Assembly: GCA_031422315.1 (NCBI GenBank)
Contig: JANOQN010000061.1
Location: 1 to 21,422 of the forward strand
DNA length: 21,422 nucleotides
Reading direction: 5' to 3'
Origin: JANNYA01 sp031422315
GTDB taxonomy: Bacteria; Pseudomonadota; Gammaproteobacteria; Xanthomonadales; SZUA-5
The position numbers and the translations under genes were made by a program. Shown here piece after piece: positions 14,898 through 21,422 of the stretch (position 1 is its first letter; each line of letters opens with the position of its first letter). The notes beneath the pieces were generated by a model. The model did not search any database. It was not told where the DNA came from and was given only the letters and a program-made list of their open reading frames with translations.

Positions 14898-16250
14898 CTA
14901 CCGCAACTGCAAACTCATTTCCTTCAAAATCCCGCTGACAATCACGCGAATTTGCCGATGTTCACCGGCATAGCGTATTGCTGATTGCCCGGTTTCCATT
15001 TCGCCTGTCAAGCGCGCAGCGGCGGGTGTTATGGCGGCTAGCAACATGTCAAGTTGTTCATTCGCAAGTTTTTTTGGCACGCCTAAGGCCCCGGCAAATT
15101 CAATAATGTGTTGGCGGCGCAAGTCACCAAAATGGCTCGCTTCCGCCATTGCCGTTGATAGTTCCGCGTCGCCCCATTGCCCCGGTCGGGCGTAGCTGGT
15201 TGTGGACAGTAAATCGTAGTGTGGAGTCAGCACCACGCCGCCTGCGCCGACAAAAAACGAGAGATTTTTCAGATGCGCATCACCGTTGCCAATCAAGGCA
15301 TTGAATACGCTCCAACGCAGTAGCGCGATCCTAGTTCGGGCTTTTTCGCGGCATTGCAACACCAGCTTTGCAAGTGTGGCAACACTGGCTTGTTGGTATT
15401 TGTATAAGCGGTCAATGGACAGTAGTTGACAAGCATCCAGTGTATGAAGTCGGCGCGGTACCTGTGACTGGTTAGCTTGCTTTCTATCAGGCACACGATC
15501 AAAACGCATCACGCCATAGACGGCTTCCGGCACGTAGCGCAAAAATACGTCAGGCACCGATAGCCCGACTGCACGGGCCAGCGTCATACAAAACCATTCA
15601 TTGGCAGCAGAATGCGGATACAAATCCTGCTGAACATGGTCGGGTTTCAGCAGCACCGTTGAAGGCGTTACGCCGATCGGCTCAAAGAGCTGATCGCCTT
15701 GCAAAACAGCCAGCAGCTTATGCTGCGCACCCGCCATCGACATGCGTTTGGGCGCGTATGTGCTAAGTGCTTGGTTTGGCAGGCCGCGAATACGTTGCGA
15801 GAGCTCAGCATCAGAGAGCGGCTGTATGCCACTCTCAATGCGTAGCTCGTCAGTTGGCGCTCCTGGTTGTGTACTTGGGCGAATCAAAGTGAGCGCTCCA
15901 GCCGATTCCGCACCGTAGAAACTCAACAATGCGAAGGCGTCCGCCTGATCAATTTTCGCCGCGCTGGCTAGCAGCGCGCGGGCCATTTCCTCTGGCAATA
16001 GATTGTCGAAAAACCACTGCACGGGCCGCATCGAGCCGCCGTCGACAATGCTCTTTTGGGCGCGTTGCAGGCCAGGCGATAGATCGAAACCGCTTGAATC
16101 TGCTAACCAATGTTGATCGTAATCAAAGCGCCACTGCGCGCCAACATCGCTCAACACGCCAACCAACTGCGCGCCGAAATACACGTGTAGTGCCCGCGTT
16201 TGCACATGGCTGGAATTCGTGTTGTTTGACTGCCCGATTTGCGCATGCAT
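14898..16250 (-). CDS. hipA: HipA family serine/threonine kinase toxin
   Basis: Type II toxin kinase. E. coli HipA phosphorylates glutamyl-tRNA synthetase and induces persistence. The 450 residues have an N-terminal subdomain with VQWFFDNLLPEEMARALL and the kinase core. S171 in SMAGAQHKLL lies where E. coli Ser150 autophosphorylates. Further motifs are NEWFCMTLARAVGLSVPDV, YGVMRFDR and RRLHTLDACQLL. The catalytic loop is IGNGDAHLKN with D324 and N329, and LTPHYDLLS has the metal-binding D346. All active-site residues look intact, so it should be functional. The C-terminus (after about 350) differs from E. coli, so the target is uncertain. The start overlaps the hipB stop as TAATG, giving coupled translation. 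Confidence 0.93.
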   Translation of the reverse strand: MHAQIGQSNNTNSSHVQTRALHVYFGAQLVGVLSDVGAQWRFDYDQHWLADSSGFDLSPGLQRAQKSIVDGGSMRPVQWFFDNLLPEEMARALLASAAKIDQADAFALLSFYGAESAGALTLIRPSTQPGAPTDELRIESGIQPLSDAELSQRIRGLPNQALSTYAPKRMSMAGAQHKLLAVLQGDQLFEPIGVTPSTVLLKPDHVQQDLYPHSAANEWFCMTLARAVGLSVPDVFLRYVPEAVYGVMRFDRVPDRKQANQSQVPRRLHTLDACQLLSIDRLYKYQQASVATLAKLVLQCREKARTRIALLRWSVFNALIGNGDAHLKNLSFFVGAGGVVLTPHYDLLSTTSYARPGQWGDAELSTAMAEASHFGDLRRQHIIEFAGALGVPKKLANEQLDMLLAAITPAAARLTGEMETGQSAIRYAGEHRQIRVIVSGILKEMSLQLR

Positions 16251-16480
16251 TAAGGCAACTCTTGATCTGGGATGTCGACCGACAAGGTAATACCCAACTC
16301 ATCCAGCAAGGCCAACACGCGCCCCAATTGCACGGTCGGTTTGCCTTTTTCGACATCAATCAAAAACACGTGGCTGGCGCCGATCAGCGCGGCCAAATCG
16401 GTTTGCCGAAGCTTCTGGCGCTTACGTTGCTCGCGAATGCATTGGCCCAAATCGGCGGCTGTACGTACGATCTGTTGCAT
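16250..16480 (-). CDS. hipB: HipB-type antitoxin, XRE regulator
   Basis: DNA-binding antitoxin of 76 residues. The helix-turn-helix runs from about 10 to 62, with LGQCIREQRKRQKLRQTDLA followed by the recognition region IGASHVFLIDVEKGKPTVQLGR. The C-terminus ITLSVDIPDQELP is short. HipB dimers neutralise HipA and repress the hipBA promoter. An open frame starts at a TTG at 16504, but the ATG at 16480 has AGGA about 7 bases upstream and is the likely start. The stop codon shares one base with the hipA ATG. Four palindromic sites 98-245 bases upstream are candidate operators. Confidence 0.9.
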   Translation of the reverse strand: MQQIVRTAADLGQCIREQRKRQKLRQTDLAALIGASHVFLIDVEKGKPTVQLGRVLALLDELGITLSVDIPDQELP

Positions 16481-16577
16481 GACTTTTCCTGATTCCAATT
16501 CCAAATCAAATAGCTATCGTGGCTTTCAGACTCCCAGACGTACTTCGGTGTCCTTGTTTTCGTCTTGATTTGGAGTT

Positions 16578-16599
16578 GAAATAAGATATAGCTTAGTTT
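16578..16599. promoter_or_regulatory. Palindromic operator-like site A
   Basis: Left half AAATAAG, right half GCTTAGTTT. First of four related 22-bp sites upstream of hipBA; the nearest to hipB, 98 bases from its start. Confidence 0.6.
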
Positions 16600-16627
16600 C
16601 AGGCGAATGTGTGTCGAAAGTCAATGA

Positions 16628-16649
16628 AAAAGCAGCTATAACTTAGTTT
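16628..16649. promoter_or_regulatory. Palindromic operator-like site B
   Basis: Right half ACTTAGTTT is shared with site A. The left half AAAAGCAGC differs from the consensus AAATAAGC at two bases. It starts 50 bases from site A. Confidence 0.55.
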
Positions 16650-16653
16650 TATC

Positions 16654-16675
16654 AAAATAAGCCACAGCTTATTTT
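16654..16675. promoter_or_regulatory. Palindromic operator-like site C (perfect arms)
   Basis: AAAATAAGC (16654-16662) and GCTTATTTT (16667-16675) are perfect 9-bp inverted arms around CACA. This is the best copy and defines the symmetry of the set. It starts 26 bases from site B. Confidence 0.7.
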
Positions 16676-16703
16676 TAATCTGAAATTAGACTATAAACAT
16701 CAT

Positions 16704-16725
16704 TAAATAAGCCATAATTTAGTTT
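16704..16725. promoter_or_regulatory. Palindromic operator-like site D
   Basis: Left half AAATAAGCC is identical to that of site C over nine bases. The right half is ATTTAGTTT. It starts 50 bases from site C. Confidence 0.6.
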
Positions 16726-17050
16726 TTCCAGCGAGCAGCCATGTTTTCGGGCGGCTTCGATTGAACACTTCAAAGGGCCTTGACTGGCGTTTCACCGGCA
16801 GCTGGCGGCAGAGTCACAATGTCCGTCGCTCAAAATGCATCGCGAACCTTGGGTTTGGTCTCAATTAGTTTAAAATCTGCGTGCGCGTACTTTAGGCTTG
16901 GTACAAGCTGTAGAGGCTTCAATTGAAAGCTAAAAGCGATCAGCAAAAGAAGAAATTCATGCATCGCGCCAGAGTTCTGATTTTCGATGTACAAGTGGAA
17001 AGCTATTTGATGCGAAAACAGCTGACGATTGGCGATGACGTGTCTTATCA
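16726..17050. other. Intergenic region before hrpA without a clear gene
   Basis: Together with the four sites, this makes a gap of about 570 bases between hipB and hrpA. No protein family is recognisable on either strand. A 73-residue minus-strand frame and short plus-strand frames exist, but only the 40-codon frame listed next has a passable ribosome site. No hairpin terminator stands out. It could hold the hrpA promoter and leader. Confidence 0.5.
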
Positions 17051-17081
17051 ATGCTTATGGATCCCGAAATGCAAGTGGTAA
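16959..17081 (+). CDS. Possible 40-residue small ORF overlapping the hrpA start
   Basis: ATG at 16959 follows a purine-rich AAAAGAAGAAA at a suitable distance. The frame runs MHRARVLIFDVQVESY, a middle part, and ends in CLWIPKCKW with TAA at 17079-17081. It overlaps the first 31 bases of hrpA in a different frame. No homologue is recognised. It may be a leader peptide coupled to hrpA translation, or chance. Confidence 0.22.
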   Translation: MHRARVLIFDVQVESYLMRKQLTIGDDVSYQCLWIPKCKW

Positions 17082-20000
17082 CTGATCAAAAAGACCGAGT
17101 CAAACTAGGGAAATTGGCGCCAAAACCCGCGACGCCTGAAGAGTTAAAGACACGAAAACCGCCAACTCTACAACCAGCCAAACCCCAGCGCCCCAATCTG
17201 CCGCATGAGCTACCCACCCGCAAGCGCCACATCATCGTCAATGCCTGGCAAAAGCTGGCGGGCAAACCTGCAGACGGCCCCGAGCACGCGCGCTTTAGCG
17301 AACTCATCAAAAGCGCTCAGGCAACGCTAACGCAGCGCCGCGCGCGCATTCCCGCCATTGAGCTAGATGATGCACTGCCCATCAGCGCGTGCGCCAGCGA
17401 GCTGATCCTGGCTATGCAAACGCATCAGGTGATTATTGTGGCGGGCGAAACCGGCTCGGGTAAAAGCACGCAATTGCCCAAGCTAGCGCTGGCCGCGGGT
17501 TTGGGCGTGCGCGGGCTGATTGGCTGCACGCAGCCGCGCCGCATTGCCGCAAAAACCGTCGCCACGCGGGTAGCGGAAGAGCTTAAAAGCACGCTCGGCG
17601 GGCTGGTCGGCTATCAAGTTCGCTTTACCGAGCAGAGCAGCGAACAAACGCTGATTAAGTTTATGACCGACGGTATTTTGTTGGCTGAAACACAGTCAGA
17701 TCGCTACTTATCAGCCTATGACACGCTGATTATTGATGAGGCGCACGAACGCTCACTCAACATTGATTTCCTGCTCGGCTTTGTTAAAAAGCTGCTGCAA
17801 AAGCGGCGCGATTTAAAGCTCATTATTACCAGCGCAACAATCGATACCGAGCGCTTTTCCAAGCACTTTGACAACGCGCCGGTGTTTCTGGTCGAAGGCC
17901 GCGGCTTTCCGGTCACGCTGCGCTATCGACCTATTGCTGGCGATGCCGAAGAACGCAGCGACCGCGCGTTACTAAGCGGGGTCATCAACGCCGTGCGTGA
18001 GCTCGATATCGAAGATCCGATGGCGGATATCCTGATATTTTTCCCCGGCGAGCGGGAAATCAACGATGCCAAACGCGCACTGGAAAAAGCCTCGTTTCGC
18101 TTGACTGAAGTGGTGCCGCTGTACGCCAAGCTATCCAGCGCGCAACAAGAACTGGTGTTCAAGCCGGGCGCGAAGCGGCGCTTGGTATTAGCTAGTAACG
18201 TTGCGGAAACGTCGATTACCGTGCCTAGAATTCGCGCAGTTATCGATACCGGTACCGCAAGAATCGCGCGCTATTCACCGCGCTCGAAGATTGAGCGCCT
18301 ACACATTGAAGATATTTCCCAGGCTAGCGCGAATCAGCGTGCGGGCCGCTGCGGGCGCATCAGTGCCGGTATTTGCGTGCGGCTTTATGATGAAACCTCG
18401 TTCCAACTGCGGCCAGCATTTACTGATCCGGAAATATTGCGCAGCTCGCTCGCTGGCGTTTTGCTGCGCATGCTGCGACTGAATTTAGGTGATCCGCAGC
18501 TGTTCCCGTTTGTTGAGCCGCCCGACGAGCGCGCAATCAATGATGGCTTTTTAATTCTTCGCGAACTGGGCGCGATTACCGCCGAGCGCAAACTCAGCGA
18601 TATTGGCCAGCAGATGGCAGAATTCCCGATTGACGTGCATTACGCCCGTATGTTGGTAGCCGCCAAGCTAACCCCGCAGCTTGAGCAAACGCTGGTACTC
18701 AGCGCCGGCCTATCGATCCAAGACCCGCGCGAACGGCCACTGGAAGCGCGTGAACAAGCGCAAGCCGCGCACGCGCTATTCGCTGATGAGCGCAGCGATT
18801 TTTTGAGCCTGCTCAACTTATGGGAAGCCTATCAGCACCAGCGCGTGGCGCTCAAACAAAGCCAGCTGCGCGATTGGGCAAAGCGTAGTTTCCTATCTTT
18901 TATGCGGCTGCGCGAATGGCAGGATTTGTATCAGCAGATTAAGGAGCGTGCGCGCGAACAGGGCTGGCAGGTTCCCGATGCGCATCCGCCAGCGCATTCA
19001 ACTACGACTGCCAGCGCGCTTGCGCTGCCGGCTCGGCGCGTTAGCCTTCCGCAAAAAGGCAAAGCGCAGGCCGCGCCTGTTGAGCGCGATTGGTCGCGTG
19101 CGTCGGCCGCCGAACAGAAGCGGCATGCGCAGGCGTTGGGCTTGACAAGCTTGGCGCAAACTACGCCAAAAACCAGCGCAAACGCAGTCATCGCGGGCCC
19201 AGCAAGCAGCGATAAAAAAGCCAAAGAAGCCTACGCTGCGCTGCACAAAGTTCTGCTGAGCGCGCTGCTGACCCAGTGCGGTGAGCATGAGGAAAAAGGC
19301 CAGTACAGCGGCACGCGCAGCCGCAGCTTCCAAATATTTCCAGGCTCATCGGTGAAGGGCAATCCGCGCTGGATTATGGCCGACGCGCTGCTCGACACGC
19401 AAAAAGTGTGGGCCATGGGCGCGGCGCAAATTGAGCCGATTTGGCTGGAAGAGTTAGGCCAGCACTTGATTAAGCGGCGCCATTACGACCCGCACTGGGA
19501 TGAGCAAAGCGGCTGCGCGCGCTGCTTTGAAGATCAAAATCTGCTTGGGCTTTTAGTAGTGCGCAAGCGCCGCGTGCTGTTTGAACCGATTGACAAAACT
19601 GCGGCGCGCACGCTGTTCTTATTTCACGCGATGGCGCGCGGCGAAACCAACGCGCCGCACCGCGTGCTGGCGCATAACGCGAAAGTGCGTCAGGAAGCAA
19701 CCGATAAAGAGGACAAGCTGCGCACGCGCGGCCTGCTGAAAAATGATAGTGAGTTAGCTGATTGGTTTGCCAGCCGCATTCCCGAATCGATTTGCAGCGT
19801 GCCTGCACTGATGAACTGGCTGCGCACGCCTGAAGGCAAGCTGGCCGAGCCGAATTTGCGGCTTGAAGTGATGGATTTATTAAATTCCGATCAGCCCAAA
19901 CTGCGCGAATTCCCGGATGAGCTGCACGCAGGTGGATTCAAGCTGCCACTGCGCTATCATTTTGATCCGTCATCGGAGTTGGACGGCGCCACCATTGCAC

Positions 20001-21229
20001 TAAAATTAGAGCAACTCGGCGCCGTATCGGCCGCGCGCTTGAGCTGGCTGGTGCCTGGCCTGCGCGAAGAAAAAGTCGTCGCACTTATTAAAACGCTGCC
20101 GAAAAACTTGCGAAGATTAGTGGTGCCCGCGCCGGATTTTGCGCGCGCGTTTCTCGAAGCCTGCGAGCCGTCTGAGCTGTGGCTGCAAGATGTACTCGCC
20201 GCGTTTTTTAAGCGCATCAGCGGCGCTGAATTTAGCGCCAGCGATTTTGATCTGAGCCTGTTGCCCGCGCACTTGAACTTTCGAATTGAAGTGCTCGGCC
20301 CAGCCGGTGAAGTGCTGCGCGCCGCGCGCGATATCGAAGCCCTGCAGGCGGACTATCGCCAACAGGCGGCGGCGGCATTTACCGCCAAAGTCGGCGCGCT
20401 ATATAACCGCACTGGGCTCAAGACCTGGCCGTTTGATCTACCCGCGCAGATCAAAAGTGATGACGGCAGCGCAGCATTTCCCGCACTTTTTGACGAATCC
20501 GAACACAGCGCCGGCTTGAAAGCCTTCGCCCAGCAGCACGAAGCCGACGCTGCACACGCAGGCGGCGCGCTCAGATTACTGCGCCTGCATTTGCCCGATG
20601 AGCTGCGCTATTGGCGCAAGCATATTGCGCTTAGTTCGGCATCGGTTTTGGCCTATGCAGCGGTCGATTCCAGTGAAAATTTGCGGATAGATTTAGTTGA
20701 AGCGGCCTTCTTGCAAGTCGCTGGCGTGGAGGCGCAAAGCGTGCGCACGCAAGCAGAATTTCAGCGGATGTCCGAACATGTGCGTGCGCAGCTGGGCCCG
20801 GTTTGCGGCGCGCGCAGCCAGCTCGTCAATGAGGCGCTAGAAAGCTACAGCGCGCTCAAGCGCAGACTAGTGCAGCCGGTCATTGGTTTTGCCAAAGCCA
20901 ATTTTGACGACGTCACGCTTCAGTTGAACGGGCTGATTTTCAAAGGCTTCGCTCGGTGTATTACACTGCAGCAGCTGTCACATTATTCGCGATACTTCAA
21001 AGCGCTCGGCATTCGGTTGGATCGGCTATTTCATGATCCGGTCAAAGATCAAAGCAAAATGCTGGACGTATTGCCGTTCATGGACAAACTCAAAGCCACG
21101 CCAACGCTCAGTGATTCCAGATTTCGCTGGCTGCTCGAAGAATTTCGCGTTGCGGTTTTTGCGCCTGAACTAAAAACTGCCGAGCCCGTGAGCGCGAAGA
21201 AACTGCAGGCGGCGTTGGGTGTGGGTTAG
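17051..21229 (+). CDS. hrpA: ATP-dependent RNA helicase HrpA
   Basis: DEAH-box RNA helicase of 1392 residues; in E. coli HrpA helps rescue stalled or collided ribosomes and process mRNA. Helicase motifs in order are GETGSGKST (132-140), TQPRR, DEAH (229-232), SAT (261-263), LIFFPGEREI, SNVAETSITV and NQRAGRCGRIS. The helicase-associated domains follow, then the long C-terminal region (DUF3418-type) with SYSALKRRL and LEEFRVAVFAPEL near the end. It is about 90 residues longer than E. coli HrpA (1300). Part of this is an Ala/Ser/Gln-rich linker at about 640-740, and the N-terminus is Pro/Lys-rich. The start is uncertain: ATGs at 17051, 17057 and 17069 are all in frame. The one at 17069 has a GGA 7 bases upstream. 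Confidence 0.96.
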   Translation: MLMDPEMQVVTDQKDRVKLGKLAPKPATPEELKTRKPPTLQPAKPQRPNLPHELPTRKRHIIVNAWQKLAGKPADGPEHARFSELIKSAQATLTQRRARIPAIELDDALPISACASELILAMQTHQVIIVAGETGSGKSTQLPKLALAAGLGVRGLIGCTQPRRIAAKTVATRVAEELKSTLGGLVGYQVRFTEQSSEQTLIKFMTDGILLAETQSDRYLSAYDTLIIDEAHERSLNIDFLLGFVKKLLQKRRDLKLIITSATIDTERFSKHFDNAPVFLVEGRGFPVTLRYRPIAGDAEERSDRALLSGVINAVRELDIEDPMADILIFFPGEREINDAKRALEKASFRLTEVVPLYAKLSSAQQELVFKPGAKRRLVLASNVAETSITVPRIRAVIDTGTARIARYSPRSKIERLHIEDISQASANQRAGRCGRISAGICVRLYDETSFQLRPAFTDPEILRSSLAGVLLRMLRLNLGDPQLFPFVEPPDERAINDGFLILRELGAITAERKLSDIGQQMAEFPIDVHYARMLVAAKLTPQLEQTLVLSAGLSIQDPRERPLEAREQAQAAHALFADERSDFLSLLNLWEAYQHQRVALKQSQLRDWAKRSFLSFMRLREWQDLYQQIKERAREQGWQVPDAHPPAHSTTTASALALPARRVSLPQKGKAQAAPVERDWSRASAAEQKRHAQALGLTSLAQTTPKTSANAVIAGPASSDKKAKEAYAALHKVLLSALLTQCGEHEEKGQYSGTRSRSFQIFPGSSVKGNPRWIMADALLDTQKVWAMGAAQIEPIWLEELGQHLIKRRHYDPHWDEQSGCARCFEDQNLLGLLVVRKRRVLFEPIDKTAARTLFLFHAMARGETNAPHRVLAHNAKVRQEATDKEDKLRTRGLLKNDSELADWFASRIPESICSVPALMNWLRTPEGKLAEPNLRLEVMDLLNSDQPKLREFPDELHAGGFKLPLRYHFDPSSELDGATIALKLEQLGAVSAARLSWLVPGLREEKVVALIKTLPKNLRRLVVPAPDFARAFLEACEPSELWLQDVLAAFFKRISGAEFSASDFDLSLLPAHLNFRIEVLGPAGEVLRAARDIEALQADYRQQAAAAFTAKVGALYNRTGLKTWPFDLPAQIKSDDGSAAFPALFDESEHSAGLKAFAQQHEADAAHAGGALRLLRLHLPDELRYWRKHIALSSASVLAYAAVDSSENLRIDLVEAAFLQVAGVEAQSVRTQAEFQRMSEHVRAQLGPVCGARSQLVNEALESYSALKRRLVQPVIGFAKANFDDVTLQLNGLIFKGFARCITLQQLSHYSRYFKALGIRLDRLFHDPVKDQSKMLDVLPFMDKLKATPTLSDSRFRWLLEEFRVAVFAPELKTAEPVSAKKLQAALGVG

Positions 21230-21305
21230 CTTACATCGATGTTTGTGGCAACGCCAGGAGGGTACCCGGTCGTTCACCCATAAAACCCTCTCCCCAACCC
21301 CTTAT

Positions 21306-21320
21306 CTCTTGAATCAAGAG
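21306..21320. repeat. Short perfect palindrome after hrpA
   Basis: CTCTTGA and TCAAGAG flank a single central base, 77 bases after the hrpA stop. It follows a C-rich stretch (CCCTCTCCCCAACCCC, near 21285-21300) of the kind seen in dispersed intergenic repeats. No T tract follows. Confidence 0.4.
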
Positions 21321-21332
21321 TAGATTGGATGT

Positions 21333-21410
21333 CGAGAGCCGGCGTGCTCGACCGAACAGCCCTAGAACGAAACATTCGTGGGAGAGCATGCTCAACACGC
21401 CGGTATCTCG
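21333..21410. repeat. Long-stem inverted repeat downstream of hrpA
   Basis: CGAGAGCCGGCGTG (21333-21346) pairs with CACGCCGGTATCTCG (21396-21410), giving 13 pairs interrupted by a small internal loop. Inside lies a perfect 10-bp palindrome GAGCATGCTC (21384-21393). No coding sequence is seen. It could be the 3' structure of the hrpA transcript, a dispersed palindromic element, or the start of something that continues past the window. Confidence 0.5.
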
Positions 21411-21422
21411 TCAACGCTCGAA

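Noticed and set aside
16830..17051. 73-residue minus-strand frame upstream of hrpA
   Set aside because: No recognisable family, no convincing ribosome site, and it is divergent from and overlaps the hrpA start. Treated as chance.

Overview
The window is a stretch of bacterial chromosome with moderate GC. It looks like a Gammaproteobacterium, though I cannot name a genus. The long enterobacterial-type PepQ prolidase, UPF0149 (YecA/YgfB) protein, HrpA with its long C-terminal half, fused Nnr-TsaE pair and proteobacterial-type AhcY (with the roughly 40-residue insertion) all point that way. I saw no rRNA, tRNA, CRISPR array, transposase or phage gene.

Layout, left to right. (1) 1-127 is an inverted-repeat intergenic element that runs into the trpE stop codon. 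(2) 127-3035, minus strand: pepQ then trpE. (3) 3150-4202, plus strand: an exported glutathione peroxidase followed by a TspO/MBR membrane protein. (4) 4314-5150, minus: a lipoprotein alpha/beta hydrolase, divergent from (5) 5258-6075, plus: a DUF2975 membrane protein with a small XRE regulator two bases downstream. (6) 6076-6366 is nearly gene-free and holds a short remnant resembling a NYN (LabA-like) nuclease gene. (7) 6367-7752, minus: a PaaK-type adenylate-forming ligase, divergent from (8) ahcY (7963-9393, plus), whose promoter is covered by a 30-bp near-palindrome. A strong terminator follows ahcY. (9) 9485-9688, minus: a VapB-type antitoxin with no toxin beside it. (10) 9824-11551, plus: a one-TM hypothetical protein and a YcaQ/AlkX-like winged-helix DNA glycosylase. 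(11) 11558-13580, minus: nnr (NAD(P)HX repair) then tsaE (tRNA t6A). (12) 13700-14752, plus: a UPF0149 protein and a MAPEG membrane protein. (13) 14898-16480, minus: the hipBA toxin-antitoxin operon. (14) 16481-17050: a long intergenic region with four related 22-bp palindromic sites. (15) 17051-21229, plus: hrpA, an RNA helicase. (16) 21230-21422: a structured non-coding tail.

Most of the window is housekeeping metabolism and repair: tryptophan synthesis, peptide turnover, the SAM cycle, NAD(P)HX repair, tRNA modification, DNA repair and RNA helicase. Stress or accessory units sit between these: gpx-tspO, hipBA and the lone vapB. I found no convincing wholly new multi-gene system. The best leads are regulatory: the four-site array between hipB and hrpA, the ahcY promoter palindrome, the operator-like repeat at vapB, and the structured elements at both ends of the window.
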